Shown: positions 33,799 to 43,799 of the stretch, one piece after another
Layout: the number at the start of each line of letters is the position of its first letter
Numbering within the stretch: the stretch's first letter is position 1
NCBI GenBank assembly: GCA_027488985.1
Contig: JAIYAR010000003.1
Location: 1-64,000 of the forward strand
Length of the DNA: 64,000 nucleotides
Direction: 5' to 3'
Source of the DNA: Comamonadaceae bacterium
GTDB taxonomy: Bacteria > Pseudomonadota > Gammaproteobacteria > Burkholderiales > Burkholderiaceae_C
Notes under the pieces: generated by a model
The model's input: only the letters and a program-made list of their open reading frames with translations
The model's database searches: none
Told to the model about the DNA's origin: nothing
Translations under genes and position numbers: made by a program

Positions 33799-36489
33799 AT
33801 GGAAAAGCACTACCTGTCCCCCTTGTTCAACCCGCAATCCGTCATCGTGTTTGCGGGCCAACTGGATGCGCCTGAGCAACTTCCACCCCAAGCCCGCATG
33901 CTGGTAGCCGCGCTGCAGGCCCAGACCTTTACCGGCCTGCTGCGCTTTTTGGATATTCACAGTACTGGCACCCTGGCCGACCTTGCCCAGTCGCGGGCTG
34001 ATCTGGCGGTGATCGCGCTGCCCCCTCAGGACTTGAGCGCTGCCCTGGAAATTGCAGGTCGCATCGCCTGCAAAGCAGCGGTGATTGTGTCCAGTGGCAT
34101 CAGCGCCGAGTTGGCAGCCTCTTTGCGAAAAATCGCCAAACGGGAAGGTGTTTTATTGCTGGGGCCCAACTCTCTGGGTCTGCAACGCCCACAGTTACTG
34201 CTCAATGCCAGCCTAGCGGGCCCATTGGCGCACAAGGGGCCTTTGGCATTGGTGTCCCAGTCAGGCGCATTGACAGCTTCCATGCTGGACTGGGCGGCCA
34301 ACAACGCCGTAGGATTCTCCACCGTTGTGTCCCTCGGTCCTCACACTTCAGTCGATATTTCCCAAGTACTGGACTTTCTGGCGAATGACGCACAGACCCA
34401 GAGCATCGTGGTTTACATGGAGGGTATCTCCGATGCGCGCCGATTCATGAGCGCCCTGCGCATGGCGGCCAATGCCAAGCCGGTCGTGGTGCTCAAAGCC
34501 GGCCGTCGCCCGGCAGGAAACGAGGCTGCCCAGACCCATAGCGGCGCCATTGTGGGCAGCGACGATGTGTTTGACGCCGCATTGCGCCGCGCAGGCGCGG
34601 TGCGCGTGCGGTCTTTTGTAGAGTTGTTTTCGGCGGCCAAATGCTTGGCATCACGCTACCGGCCGGTGGGCAAGCGCTTGGCGCTGGTGACCAATGGTGG
34701 CGGCCCCGGCGTGCTGGCAGCAGACTGGATCAACGAACTCCAGCTGGAGCTGGGCAAGCTCTCAGCGGCAAGCGCAGAATCCCTGAATCCGCTGCTGCCC
34801 CCCTTGGCCACCTTGACCGACCTGATTGACCTGTCAGAAGAGGCTGACGCCGAACACTTCAAAGCGGCGCTGGATGCCGCCGGCAAGGACCGTGGCGTGG
34901 ACGGCGTTCTGGCCATCTACTCGCCCAAGGCGGGCCACGATTCCTCGGCGGTGGCCAGTGCATTGGCCGAGGTCAAAAAAACCATTGGCAAACCCTTGCT
35001 CTCTTGTTGGATGGGCGACAGCACCGTCAACGCGGCGCGCGGCATCCTGAAAGCGGCTGAGATACCGAGCTTCCGCACTCCGGAGGCTGCAGTAGGCGCC
35101 TTTGGGAACATCGCATCGTTCTACCAAAACCAGCTGCTTTTGCAGCAAACACCGCCACCCCTGTCTACGCTGGCCAAGCCGGACATTGAAGGCGCGCGCC
35201 TGGTAATCGAAAGTGTGCTGGCAGAACGGCGCAAGGTGCTGACCGAGATGGAGTCCAAGACGCTGCTCTCGGCCTTCCATATCCCGGTGACCCGCACCAT
35301 CTTGGCCCGTAGCGCCAACGAGGCCATGATGATTGCCACACAGCTGGGTTTTCCGGCAGTGCTCAAAATCGACTCCCCCGATATCAGCCACAAATCGGAC
35401 GTGGGCGGAGTCGCACTGAACATCATGAACGCCACCGGCGTGCGCGACACCTACAACGACATGATGCAGACGGTGCAGCGCCTGCGACCGGACGCACGCA
35501 TCAACGGGGTCACGGTGCAGAGCATGGTGCGCTCGCGCCACGGCCGCGAGATCTATATCGGACTTGTGACCGACGATCCGTTTGGACCGGTCATTGCTTT
35601 CGGCGCCGGCGGCACCATGATCGAGCTGATCAACGACCGCGCCATGGAACTGCCTCCACTCAACCAATTTCTGGCGCGCCGCCTCATCGAACGCTCGCGA
35701 GTGGCCGAGACCTTGGGTGAATGGCGTGGCAACGCACCCGCCAATATCGACCGGCTGGAGCAGATATTGCTGCGCATTTCTGAGATGGTGTGCGAGCTGC
35801 CACAACTGCGAGAGATGGACATCAACCCCATCATCGTGGATGAACATGGCGCACTCGCCGTGGATGCGCGCATCGTCATCGACAACGCACCGCAAGGCGT
35901 GAGCAGCCGGGTACACAACTACAACCACCTCTCCATCCTGCCCTACCCCGCCCAGTACGAACAGCTCTGGCCCATGCGCGGTGGTAGCGAGTACACGGTG
36001 CGCCCGGTGCAACCGGACGACGCGCAGATGCTGCAAGACCTGGTGCAAGGCCTCTCCAAAGAGAGCCGCTACTTCCGCTTTGTCTCCAGCATGCATGAGC
36101 TGCCGCCCGCCATGCTCGCCCGCTTTACCCTGATTGATTACGACCGCGAAATGGCTCTGGTCGCAGTCCACAAAACCCGCACCGCGGGCGAGGACGGCGA
36201 AATGCTGGAAACCGAACGAATCATCGGCGTTTCGCGCTATGTAACCAACCCCGACAAATCGAGCTGCGAGTTCTCTTTGGTGGTGGCCGACGACTTTGCC
36301 GGCAAAGGCTTGGGCTCGCGGCTGATGATGGCCATCATGGACGTGGCACGCGACAAAGGGTTGAGCGAAATCGAAGGCTTGGTACTCACCCACAACCCCG
36401 GCATGCTCAAGCTGATGCGCAGCCTGGGGTTCACAGTCAAAACCTTTGAAGAAGACGCTGATTTCAAGCTGGTCAGCCACCCGTTGTGA
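33799..36489 (+). CDS. Pat-type protein lysine acetyltransferase (NDP-forming acyl-CoA synthetase-like plus GNAT)
   Basis: An 896-residue fusion. The CoA-binding and succinyl-CoA-ligase-like domains (about 1-470) include LLGPNSLGL, SQSGALTASMLDWAA and KAGRRPAGNEAAQTHSGAIVG. An ATP-grasp domain (about 475-700) has FPAVLKIDSPDISHKSDVGGV. The C-terminal GNAT acetyltransferase (about 735-896) has the acetyl-CoA loop in FAGKGLGSRLM. This is the architecture of Pat/PatZ (YfiQ), which acetylates lysines of acyl-CoA synthetases and other proteins. ATG 33799 follows GGAGC. It probably shares a transcript with the deacetylase-family gene before it. Confidence 0.9.
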   Translation: MEKHYLSPLFNPQSVIVFAGQLDAPEQLPPQARMLVAALQAQTFTGLLRFLDIHSTGTLADLAQSRADLAVIALPPQDLSAALEIAGRIACKAAVIVSSGISAELAASLRKIAKREGVLLLGPNSLGLQRPQLLLNASLAGPLAHKGPLALVSQSGALTASMLDWAANNAVGFSTVVSLGPHTSVDISQVLDFLANDAQTQSIVVYMEGISDARRFMSALRMAANAKPVVVLKAGRRPAGNEAAQTHSGAIVGSDDVFDAALRRAGAVRVRSFVELFSAAKCLASRYRPVGKRLALVTNGGGPGVLAADWINELQLELGKLSAASAESLNPLLPPLATLTDLIDLSEEADAEHFKAALDAAGKDRGVDGVLAIYSPKAGHDSSAVASALAEVKKTIGKPLLSCWMGDSTVNAARGILKAAEIPSFRTPEAAVGAFGNIASFYQNQLLLQQTPPPLSTLAKPDIEGARLVIESVLAERRKVLTEMESKTLLSAFHIPVTRTILARSANEAMMIATQLGFPAVLKIDSPDISHKSDVGGVALNIMNATGVRDTYNDMMQTVQRLRPDARINGVTVQSMVRSRHGREIYIGLVTDDPFGPVIAFGAGGTMIELINDRAMELPPLNQFLARRLIERSRVAETLGEWRGNAPANIDRLEQILLRISEMVCELPQLREMDINPIIVDEHGALAVDARIVIDNAPQGVSSRVHNYNHLSILPYPAQYEQLWPMRGGSEYTVRPVQPDDAQMLQDLVQGLSKESRYFRFVSSMHELPPAMLARFTLIDYDREMALVAVHKTRTAGEDGEMLETERIIGVSRYVTNPDKSSCEFSLVVADDFAGKGLGSRLMMAIMDVARDKGLSEIEGLVLTHNPGMLKLMRSLGFTVKTFEEDADFKLVSHPL

Positions 36490-36536
36490 CGGAAGAAGTC
36501 GAAAAGTAACGCAACATCATTTGCAAGCCTTTTCTG

Positions 36537-36586
36537 CCGCCAACGCTCGTCAAATATGCGCGAGCAGCTATGCTTTCAGGAGCAAC
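36537..36586 (-). repeat. Dispersed element overlapping the mgsA 3' end
   Basis: On the minus strand: GCTCCTGAAAGCATAGCTG, then CTCGCGCATATTTGAC, then GAGCGTTGGCGGC. The TAG in the left half is the stop codon of mgsA (36568-36570). The pat gene on the other strand ends at 36489, so the element fills most of the convergent gap. Confidence 0.72.
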
Positions 36587-36990
36587 TGCGCAAGCACAAG
36601 GCGTGCGCTGGACAAGTTGGTCGCGCAGGGCACGTCATGTACGTCACAGGCGCGCACCAGTGCGTTGATATCGGGCTCGTGCGGCTGGGGGGTCATGGGG
36701 TCGCGCAGGAAGATGACGGCGTCCACTTCGCCGACGGCCAATCGGGCTCCGATTTGCAAGTCACCGCCCCACGGGCCGCTAAGCATGCGCTCCACATTAA
36801 GGCCCACCTCATCGACCAAGCGGCCGCCCGTGGTGCCTGTGGCCATCAGGATGCAAGTTTGAAGGTACGGAGCGAATTCGCGGGCGAGCGCCACCATGGT
36901 GTCTTTCTTGCGGTCGTGCGCAATCAGTGCAATGCGCGGGCGGTCAGAAGGCGTGGGGGTAGCGGGCTTGTAGACAGGGCTGGTACTCAT
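36568..36990 (-). CDS. mgsA: Methylglyoxal synthase MgsA
   Basis: A 140-residue enzyme that turns dihydroxyacetone phosphate into methylglyoxal and phosphate, a bypass that relieves sugar-phosphate stress. Conserved parts: [11 protein letters not shown] (His25, Asp26), ATGTTGGRL phosphate loop, [12 protein letters not shown] with the catalytic Asp77, and [20 protein letters not shown]. The 18-residue N-terminal leader is longer than in E. coli. The HNH gene lies 9 bases upstream on the same strand. Its stop codon lies within a dispersed element copy. Confidence 0.93.
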   Translation of the reverse strand: MSTSPVYKPATPTPSDRPRIALIAHDRKKDTMVALAREFAPYLQTCILMATGTTGGRLVDEVGLNVERMLSGPWGGDLQIGARLAVGEVDAVIFLRDPMTPQPHEPDINALVRACDVHDVPCATNLSSARLVLAQLLLKA

Positions 36991-36999
36991 GCCCGCATG

Positions 37000-37557
37000 C
37001 TAAACCAGCAAACGGGACGAAGCCGGCACATGCGCCATCAAAAACTCCATCTGGTCCGCCAGGATGCGGCGATTGCGCAGGATGAAGTCTTCCCACAAGC
37101 TGGGCACATAGGGCGTGTACAGCAGCGGCATGTTGGCCTGCTCGGGGGTACGGTGGCTTTTGCGGTGGTTGCACGGGCGGCAAGCGGTCACCACGTTCAT
37201 CCAGTTGTCGATGCCGTTCTGGGCAAAGGGGATGATGTGCTCGCGCGTCAGGTCGTTTTCATGGAAGTGCCCGCCGCAGTAGGCGCACACATTGCGGTCG
37301 CGGATAAACAATTTGGCATTGGTCAGGCCGGGGCGCAAGTTAAAGGGGTTGATGCGGGGCACGCCACGCGTGCCGATGATGCTGTTGACCCGAATGATGG
37401 ACTGCTGCCCGGTCACCGCGTTGTGGCCGCCGTGAAACACCGCCACTTCACCGCCGGCTTCCCAACGCACTTCGTCCGCGGCGTAATGAATCACCGCTTG
37501 TTCCAGCGATATCCAGGACTGGGGCAGCCCTTGGGCCGACAACTTCAAGACTTTCAC
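37000..37557 (-). CDS. HNH endonuclease
   Basis: A 185-residue protein with a C-terminal HNH domain: VCAYCGGHF (first CxxC), LTREHIIPFAQNG (first His), NWMNVVTACRPCNHRKSHRTP (Asn, second CxxC and last His). The N-terminal 80 residues are not recognised but include a beta-rich RVNSIIGTRGVPRINPFNL. Stand-alone HNH proteins of this type are common in Betaproteobacteria chromosomes and are not necessarily mobile; nothing nearby suggests a restriction or phage system. It is divergent from ribF and 9 bases upstream of mgsA. Confidence 0.87.
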   Translation of the reverse strand: MKVLKLSAQGLPQSWISLEQAVIHYAADEVRWEAGGEVAVFHGGHNAVTGQQSIIRVNSIIGTRGVPRINPFNLRPGLTNAKLFIRDRNVCAYCGGHFHENDLTREHIIPFAQNGIDNWMNVVTACRPCNHRKSHRTPEQANMPLLYTPYVPSLWEDFILRNRRILADQMEFLMAHVPASSRLLV

Positions 37558-37711
37558 GCAACGCCTCCATCAACGGTTCAAACAACCACCAACACAAGTC
37601 TGCAAAGGTCTGCAAGTGCGCACCGGACAAGCCGTCCGAGCCCTGCTAGGTCACAATATACCGTGTTTCCATGACAAATTGGCTTCAGGCGCTGATGCGA
37701 TGTGCGCGGCC

Positions 37712-37733
37712 TGCTATCAAAAAGATAACAACT
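37712..37733 (+). repeat. Left half of the dispersed element before ribF
   Basis: TGCTATCAAAAAGATAACAA (37712-37731) resembles the left palindrome of the dispersed element (TGCTAT, A-rich centre, ATAGC). The right half is missing: the ribF start codon follows at 37736. Because it is short and A-rich, chance similarity is possible. Confidence 0.35.
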
Positions 37734-37735
37734 CC

Positions 37736-38734
37736 ATGAAGGTTTTTCGCGGTTTCAAGCACCCCGGCGTGGCCGAGGCGTGCGCGGTGACGATTGGCAA
37801 CTTCGATGGTGTGCACCGGGGCCACCAAGCCATGCTGGCCCTGCTCAAAAGCGAGGCGCAGCAACGTGCCGTGCCCAGCTGTGTGCTGACGTTCGAGCCC
37901 CATCCGCGCGACTATTTCGCCAAACTCCACCAAAAACCCGAGCTGGCCCCGGCCCGCGTAGGCACCCTGCGCGACAAGCTGGACGACCTGGCCAAGGCCG
38001 GTGTGGACCAGACCATCGTGCTGCCTTTCGACGCCCGGCTGGCCAATCAGAGTCCGCAGGACTTCATCCAGCAGGTGATCCAGGACGGCTTGGGCGCCCG
38101 CTACGTGCTGGTGGGCGACGATTTCCGCTTCGGCAAAGCCCGCGCCGGCGATTACACCCTGCTTGATACGGCGGGCGAGGCCCATGGTTTTGATGTGGCG
38201 CGCATGAACAGTTACGAGGTCCACGGCCTTCGCGTCTCCAGCTCTGCCGTGCGCGAGGCGCTGGGACAAGGGCGCATGCAAGATGCCGCGCGCTTGCTGG
38301 GCCGGCCGTATTGCATCAGTGGGCACGTGGTGCACGGGCGCAAGCTGGGCCGCACCCTGGGGTTCAAGACCCTGAATTTGCGCTTTGCCCACTGGAAGCC
38401 TGCCGCCAGCGGCATTTTTGTGGTGCTGGTGCACGGCCTGGCCGCCAAACCTTTGCAAGGTGTGGCCAACCTCGGCGTGCGCCCCTCGCTGGACCCCAAC
38501 GATGTGAACCGTGGCCGCGTGCTCCTGGAGACCCATTGCCTGGACTGGCCGGAGAAACTGGGGCCTGAGGGGGCCTACGGTAAAATCATCCGCGTGGAAC
38601 TGCTGCACAAACTGCACGACGAATTGAAATACGACGGTCTGGACGCCTTGACGCAGGGTATCCAAAAGGACCGCGATGACGCGCGCGCCTGGCTCGCGGC
38701 GCACATCAGCCTTCCCGGCGGCACCCGAATTTGA
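37736..38734 (+). CDS. ribF: Bifunctional riboflavin kinase/FAD synthetase RibF
   Basis: A 332-residue RibF that phosphorylates riboflavin to FMN and adenylylates it to FAD. The N-terminal nucleotidyltransferase has TIGNFDGVHRGHQAML and, further on, FEPHPRDYF and LPFDARLANQSPQDF. The region ISSTxVR-like appears as VSSSAVREALGQG. The C-terminal kinase has GHVVHGRKLGRTLGFKTLNL and the PSLDPN and ETHCLDW segments. It heads the usual ribF-ileS-lspA order. No FMN riboswitch is visible in the 178-base divergent leader. No good ribosome site precedes ATG 37736; the leader there is half of a dispersed repeat. Confidence 0.94.
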   Translation: MKVFRGFKHPGVAEACAVTIGNFDGVHRGHQAMLALLKSEAQQRAVPSCVLTFEPHPRDYFAKLHQKPELAPARVGTLRDKLDDLAKAGVDQTIVLPFDARLANQSPQDFIQQVIQDGLGARYVLVGDDFRFGKARAGDYTLLDTAGEAHGFDVARMNSYEVHGLRVSSSAVREALGQGRMQDAARLLGRPYCISGHVVHGRKLGRTLGFKTLNLRFAHWKPAASGIFVVLVHGLAAKPLQGVANLGVRPSLDPNDVNRGRVLLETHCLDWPEKLGPEGAYGKIIRVELLHKLHDELKYDGLDALTQGIQKDRDDARAWLAAHISLPGGTRI

Positions 38735-38865
38735 CGGGGCCGGCCCTCGCGGCCACCTGACGCACTTTGCCCCGCGTCACCTGCCCCTTCAGGCTGCCTT
38801 CGCCCGTGCGACGGTAGCCGCCTCCCCGAATTGCTTGCACAAAGCCTCCAAACCGAGAGTTGGCC

Positions 38866-41766
38866 ATGACTGAACCCGTTGATTACCGTAGCACCCTGAA
38901 CCTGCCCGATAGCGCCTTTCCCATGCGCGGCGACCTGCCCAAGCGTGAGCCGGCCTGGGTCAAAACCTGGAACGAAGAGGGCTTGTACAAAAAACTGCGC
39001 GATGCCCGCGCCGGCCAGCCCCTGTTCGTGTTGCACGACGGCCCACCCTATGCCAACGGCAAGCTGCACATCGGCCACGCGCTGAACAAGGTACTCAAGG
39101 ACATGATCGTCAAGAGCAAGCAGCTCGCAGGGTTCGATGCGCAATACATCCCCGGTTGGGACTGCCATGGCCTGCCCATCGAGAACGCCATCGAAAAGCT
39201 GCACGGCCGCAACCTGAGCCGCGACGACATGCAGGCCAAGAGCCGCGCCTACGCCACCGAGCAGATCGACCAGCAGCGAGAAGACTTCAAGCGCCTGGGG
39301 GTGTTGGGTGACTGGGAGCGCCCCTACAAAACCATGAACCCCGCTAACGAGGCCGGTCAGATCCGCGCCTTCAAGCGCGTGATCGAGCGTGGCTTTGTGT
39401 ACCGTGGCCTGAAGCCCGTGTATTGGTGCTTTGACTGCGGCTCCAGCCTGGCCGAGTTCGAGATCGAATACGCGGACAAGAAGAGTGACACGCTGGACGT
39501 GGCCTTTGAGTCCAACGACGCGGCCGGCTTGGCGAAAGCCTTCGGACTGAACGCTTTGCCTGCTGACAAGCAAGCATTCGCCGTCATCTGGACCACCACC
39601 GCCTGGACCATCCCCGCAAACCAGGCACTCAACGCCCATCCCGAACTCGAATACGCGCTGGTCGACACGCCCAAAGGCATGCTGCTGCTGGGAGCCAGCC
39701 TGGTTGAAAAGTGCCTGGAGCGCTTCGGTCTGACCGGCACCGTGCTGGCCACCGCCAAAGGCGAAGCCTTGCGCGGCCAGGTGTTCCGCCACCCGCTGTA
39801 CGACCTGCCCGCAGACGTGAACGTGGCCGGCAACGAATACAGCTACAAGCGCCTCTCCCCGCTGTACCTGGCTGACTACGTGAGCGACGGTGACGGCACC
39901 GGCATCGTGCACTCCTCGCCCGCCTATGGTGTAGACGACTTCAACAGCTGCATCGCCAACGGCCTGAAATACGACCAGATCTTGAACCCCGTGCTGGGCA
40001 ATGGTGTGTACGACGCCGAGCTGCCCCTGTTCGGCGGCCAGCACATCTGGAAGGCTTGCGCGAACGTCATCGACACTTTGCGCGAACACGGCCGCCTGAT
40101 GGCCACCGTGGGCATTACCCACAGCTACCCGCACTGCTGGCGCCACAAGACGCCGGTAATCTACCGCGCAGCCGCCCAGTGGTTCATCCGCATGGACGAA
40201 GGCCCCGGCGTATTCACCCAAGACAAGGCGCCCAAGACCCTGCGCCGGCTGGCGCTGGACGCCATCGAGCAGACCAGCTTCTACCCCGAGAACGGCCGCA
40301 GCCGTTTGCGCGACATGATCGCCAACCGCCCGGACTGGTGCATCTCGCGCCAGCGCAGCTGGGGTGTGCCCGTGCCCTTCTTTCTGCACAAGGACAGTGG
40401 CGAGCTGCACCCCCGCACCATGGAGATCCTGGATCAGGCGGCTGACATCGTGGAACAAGGCGGCATCGAGGCCTGGAGCCGCGTATCCGTTGAGGACATC
40501 CTGGGCGCGGCTGACGCACCGAGCTACACCAAGAGCACCGACATCTTGGAAGTCTGGTTTGACTCCGGCTCCACCTTCCAGCACGTGCTGCGCGGCAGCC
40601 ACAGGGATGCCTACGCAGTGCCCCCCTTCCATGCCGAAGGTCCCGAGGCCGACCTGTACCTGGAAGGCCACGACCAGCACCGCGGCTGGTTCCACAGCTC
40701 GCTGCTGTTGGGCTGCGCCCTCTATGACCGCGCGCCTTACCGCGGCCTGCTGACCCACGGCTTTGCCACCGACGGCCAGGGCCGCAAGATGAGCAAAAGC
40801 TTGGGCAACACCGTCGAGCCGCAAACTATCACGAGCAAGATGGGCGCCGAAATCGTGCGTCTTTGGGTGGCCAGCACCGACTATTCCGGTGACCTGAACA
40901 TTGACGACAAGATCCTCGCCCGCGTAGTGGATACCTACCGCCGCGTGCGCAACACGCTCAAGTTTTTGCTGGCCAACGTCAGCGACTTTGACCCGGTCAA
41001 AAACGCTGTACCCGCAGACCAGCTACTGGAGATCGACCGCTACGCCTTGAGCCGCGCGGCCCAGTTGCAGGCCGACATCCTGGCGCACTTCAAGGTCTAC
41101 GAGTTTCACCCCGTGGTGAGCAAGCTGCAGGTCTACTGCAGTGAAGACTTGGGCGCGTTCTACCTGGACGTACTCAAGGACCGCCTCTACACCACCGCTG
41201 CCAACAGCCTGGCCCGCCGCTCCGCGCAAACCGCGCTGTGGCAGATCACCCAAGCCATGTTGCGCTGGATGGCGCCCTTCCTTAGCTTCACCGCTGAAGA
41301 GGCATGGGCAGTATTGGGTGCAGAGGGCAAGACGCCCGAAGCCACCAAGCTCTCCATCTTTTTGGACGGCTACTCCACCTTTGCCGCGCCGGACGAGGCC
41401 TTGCTGGCCAAGTGGGCCCGCATCCGCGCGGTGCGCGAAGCGGTCAACAAGGACATCGAAACCCTGCGCGCTGCCGGCCAAGTGGGTGCATCCCTGCAAG
41501 CCGAGGTGACACTCACGGTACCAGCCGAGGAATTCGCCATACTCAGCAGCCTGGGCGAAGACTTGAAGTTTGTATTCATCACCAGCGCTATCACTTTGGT
41601 AGCTGGAGCCGCACAATCCATCAGCGTCGCAGCCTCAAACCATGTGAAATGCGAGCGCTGCTGGCATTACCGCGCCGACGTAGGGGCAGATTCTGCACAC
41701 CCCACCTTGTGCGGTCGTTGCACCAGCAACCTGTATGGCGCGGGCGAAGCCCGGAAGTTTGCGTAA
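38866..41766 (+). CDS. ileS: Isoleucyl-tRNA synthetase IleS
   Basis: A 966-residue class I synthetase charging tRNA-Ile. Visible: [16 protein letters not shown] (HIGH), the editing-domain [14 protein letters not shown], the RHDMxxGRSWH-type region as [25 protein letters not shown] (KMSKS), and the C-terminal zinc finger C929-ER-C932 with CGRC near the end. ATG 38866 is chosen; an in-frame TTG at 38860 is possible. Its stop overlaps the lspA start (TAATG). The loop just before the zinc finger (about 908-925) is unusual in sequence and resembles a translated copy of the dispersed element. Confidence 0.96.
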   Translation: MTEPVDYRSTLNLPDSAFPMRGDLPKREPAWVKTWNEEGLYKKLRDARAGQPLFVLHDGPPYANGKLHIGHALNKVLKDMIVKSKQLAGFDAQYIPGWDCHGLPIENAIEKLHGRNLSRDDMQAKSRAYATEQIDQQREDFKRLGVLGDWERPYKTMNPANEAGQIRAFKRVIERGFVYRGLKPVYWCFDCGSSLAEFEIEYADKKSDTLDVAFESNDAAGLAKAFGLNALPADKQAFAVIWTTTAWTIPANQALNAHPELEYALVDTPKGMLLLGASLVEKCLERFGLTGTVLATAKGEALRGQVFRHPLYDLPADVNVAGNEYSYKRLSPLYLADYVSDGDGTGIVHSSPAYGVDDFNSCIANGLKYDQILNPVLGNGVYDAELPLFGGQHIWKACANVIDTLREHGRLMATVGITHSYPHCWRHKTPVIYRAAAQWFIRMDEGPGVFTQDKAPKTLRRLALDAIEQTSFYPENGRSRLRDMIANRPDWCISRQRSWGVPVPFFLHKDSGELHPRTMEILDQAADIVEQGGIEAWSRVSVEDILGAADAPSYTKSTDILEVWFDSGSTFQHVLRGSHRDAYAVPPFHAEGPEADLYLEGHDQHRGWFHSSLLLGCALYDRAPYRGLLTHGFATDGQGRKMSKSLGNTVEPQTITSKMGAEIVRLWVASTDYSGDLNIDDKILARVVDTYRRVRNTLKFLLANVSDFDPVKNAVPADQLLEIDRYALSRAAQLQADILAHFKVYEFHPVVSKLQVYCSEDLGAFYLDVLKDRLYTTAANSLARRSAQTALWQITQAMLRWMAPFLSFTAEEAWAVLGAEGKTPEATKLSIFLDGYSTFAAPDEALLAKWARIRAVREAVNKDIETLRAAGQVGASLQAEVTLTVPAEEFAILSSLGEDLKFVFITSAITLVAGAAQSISVAASNHVKCERCWHYRADVGADSAHPTLCGRCTSNLYGAGEARKFA

Positions 41767-42290
41767 TGGCCCGAAACAACAAAGGTTTCGACAAGACCTT
41801 CAGCAAGGGTTCCGGCAACAGCGGCGGCATGCTGCAATGGCTGGGTCTGGCATTTATCCTGCTGCTGGCGGACCAGTTCACCAAAACGCTGATCGTGGGC
41901 TACTACCACTTGGGTGACAGCACCTATGTCACCAGCTTCTTCAATGTGGTGCGTGTTCACAATACTGGTGCTGCGTTTTCCTTTTTGGCGGATGCGGGCG
42001 GTTGGCAGCGCTGGTTTTTCACCGCCCTGGGCTTTGTGGCAGCGGCAGTCATCATTTGGATGTTGCGCGCCCACCCTGGCCAGAAACTATTCAGCTTTGC
42101 CATGGCCTGCATTTTGGGCGGGGCCATCGGCAATGTGATTGACCGCTTGGTCTACGGTTACGTCGTGGACTTTCTGGACTTCCACTGGAACGGCATGCAT
42201 TTTCCAGCCTTCAATATCGCGGATTGTGCGATTTCCGTCGGTGCTATCTGCCTCATCCTCGACGAACTACTCCGCGTGCGGAAAACCTGA
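41766..42290 (+). CDS. lspA: Lipoprotein signal peptidase LspA
   Basis: A 174-residue inner-membrane aspartic protease (signal peptidase II) that cleaves prolipoprotein signal peptides after lipid attachment. Four membrane helices are visible. Catalytic aspartates are in [18 protein letters not shown] and [12 protein letters not shown]; the N-terminal [11 protein letters not shown] and the [16 protein letters not shown] region also fit. ATG 41766 overlaps the ileS TAA by one base, so translation is coupled. A 25-residue polar leader precedes the first helix. Confidence 0.96.
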   Translation: MARNNKGFDKTFSKGSGNSGGMLQWLGLAFILLLADQFTKTLIVGYYHLGDSTYVTSFFNVVRVHNTGAAFSFLADAGGWQRWFFTALGFVAAAVIIWMLRAHPGQKLFSFAMACILGGAIGNVIDRLVYGYVVDFLDFHWNGMHFPAFNIADCAISVGAICLILDELLRVRKT

Positions 42291-42325
42291 GCTAACGCTC
42301 CATACCCGACCCTCGGACTTCCAAG

Positions 42326-43252
42326 ATGCAAACTTACTTGACCAAGACGCTATGCACCGCAGCCCTCTGTGCGGTGATGCCGTGGGCACCGGCATGGGCC
42401 CAGAGCGTAGTGCTCGCCCAAGCCGGAGCCCCTGCTGCAGAGGCAACTCCTGCTGCCAATGCGGTGAGTACCAAGTTCGACAAAGCCCTCAACACCGACG
42501 AAAACTGGTACTTCTCTTGGGGCTACAGCCGCCAGCAGTACGCCCCCTCGGACATCCGGGTCTCACAACCCGAGCTGGGCAACGACTTTACGGTACGCAA
42601 AGCCAGAGGCAGTGACTTCCCTTCGAATATTCCAGATACATTCAAGTCACTTATCACCTTGGATTTCACCGACCCGCAGGAGAACATCCGGATCGGCAAG
42701 TTCCTGAATCCGGAAAAGACGTTTGCGATCGAGCTGAACATCGACCACAGCAAATACAACGTGGACTACGGCCAAACCGTGGCAGTGGACGGCACCATCA
42801 ACAATGCGGCCGCCCCCTCAACCCTCGCCATCACGCCCCAAAACTTCAACTACGCCCTGCACAACGGCTTGAACCACATCATGGTCAACGCGGTCTGGTT
42901 GCACCGCTTGCGAGGCCCGGAGCACAAACCCGGCGATCTGCAACTGATCAGCCGTATTGGTGCGGGTATCCTACTGCCCCACGCCGACAACGTGATCTTC
43001 GGCAAAGCCAACGAGGTGGGCCCCAAAAACGATAACGTCTGCTGCTTTAAAAAGAACGATTGGTGGCAGATCAATGGCTGGACCGCTGGTGTAGAGGTCG
43101 GGCTGCGTTACCGCGTATACAAGGCCGTGTACGTTGAGTTGACAAACAAAATCGCTTATGGTGTGCTTCGCGGTGTGCCGGTCTACAAAGGCACTGCGGA
43201 TCAGGAGCTCTGGATGAACGAGCAGGTCCTGTCAGCCGGCTTTCTGTTTTAG
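42326..43252 (+). CDS. Predicted outer-membrane beta-barrel protein
   Basis: A 308-residue exported protein. The signal peptide (about 1-26) ends AWAQS and is followed by an Ala/Pro-rich linker. The rest has alternating hydrophobic/polar strands with aromatic residues (NWYFSWGYSRQQYAP, TAGVEVGLRYRVYKAVYVELTNK), and the last residue is Phe after hydrophobic FL, the usual outer-membrane assembly signal. Two adjacent cysteines (NVCCFKKND) lie in a probable loop. I do not recognise the family. It begins 35 bases after lspA and may share its transcript. Confidence 0.7.
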   Translation: MQTYLTKTLCTAALCAVMPWAPAWAQSVVLAQAGAPAAEATPAANAVSTKFDKALNTDENWYFSWGYSRQQYAPSDIRVSQPELGNDFTVRKARGSDFPSNIPDTFKSLITLDFTDPQENIRIGKFLNPEKTFAIELNIDHSKYNVDYGQTVAVDGTINNAAAPSTLAITPQNFNYALHNGLNHIMVNAVWLHRLRGPEHKPGDLQLISRIGAGILLPHADNVIFGKANEVGPKNDNVCCFKKNDWWQINGWTAGVEVGLRYRVYKAVYVELTNKIAYGVLRGVPVYKGTADQELWMNEQVLSAGFLF

Positions 43253-43307
43253 AGGAAACGTGTATTGATCCGCCTTGCTACCAGTTTTCGGCTAGTAGCA
43301 AGCCAGA

Positions 43308-43799
43308 TCACATGAACCGGTCCAGCACCCGTTTGCTTTGGGTGTCCATCGCAAACTGGTCGCGCACCAGATACTGAATGCCGTGTGCGTCTGCAATCAA
43401 CAAAGCGTTGTCCTTGCCGATGCGGCGGATGTCTTCATCACCCCTTAGTACAAACTCAGTCGTTCCTCGATCGGTTTCCACGGTCCAAGTGCAGGGTGTG
43501 GAATAACTGGTGACCGAAACGATGCGCTCGATCACAGGCATGAATTCACGGGTGGCGAGTTCGGCGCGAATCAGGTCCTGGGCAGGCTGAGGCACATCGG
43601 ACAGCATGTCCACCCAAGCGACCTCCTTGCCATCGGTACTGACCAGCGAAATACCGTCTTCCGGCGACTGAATCGGGAACGCCCGCACGGGCACCACGCT
43701 TTCAAAGCGCTCGCCGGACTCATTGGTGAGCACCAGCTTGCCGAAGGGTGTGCGCTCCAAGGTGAAGCGGCTGGCAGTGACGGTATAGAGCGCGCTCAT
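43308..43799 (-). CDS. DUF1854 protein of the cyanophycin locus
   Basis: A 163-residue cytoplasmic protein of the DUF1854 family, which is known next to cyanophycin synthetase genes. It has no signal or membrane segment. Family sequence includes VPVRAFPIQSPEDGISLVS, VAWVDMLSDVPQPAQDLI and DEDIRRIGKDNALLIADAHG. ATG 43799 overlaps the stop region of the ABC transporter gene (4 bases), so the two are translated together and probably work together. Function unknown; a role in cyanophycin storage or export of its precursor or product is inferred from context. Confidence 0.85.
   Translation of the reverse strand: MSALYTVTASRFTLERTPFGKLVLTNESGERFESVVPVRAFPIQSPEDGISLVSTDGKEVAWVDMLSDVPQPAQDLIRAELATREFMPVIERIVSVTSYSTPCTWTVETDRGTTEFVLRGDEDIRRIGKDNALLIADAHGIQYLVRDQFAMDTQSKRVLDRFM

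Noticed and set aside
34834..36480. Long open frame on the minus strand opposite the pat gene
   Set aside because: It is the mirror of a strongly supported acetyltransferase gene; GC-rich codon use keeps the opposite strand open. The translation shows no family motif. The same holds for frames opposite ileS (38575-40824), the cyanophycin synthetases (47001-48707, 49135-50961) and the CheX operon (11207-12745).
37558..37735. Possible FMN riboswitch before ribF
   Set aside because: None of the conserved FMN-aptamer elements could be recognised in this 178-base leader, and ribF of this operon type does not normally carry one.
43274..43302. Hairpin CTTGCTAC/GTAGCAAG between the outer-membrane protein and DUF1854 genes
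   Set aside because: An 8-bp stem with a 13-base loop and no T run on either strand; too weak to list as a terminator, though it lies between convergent genes.
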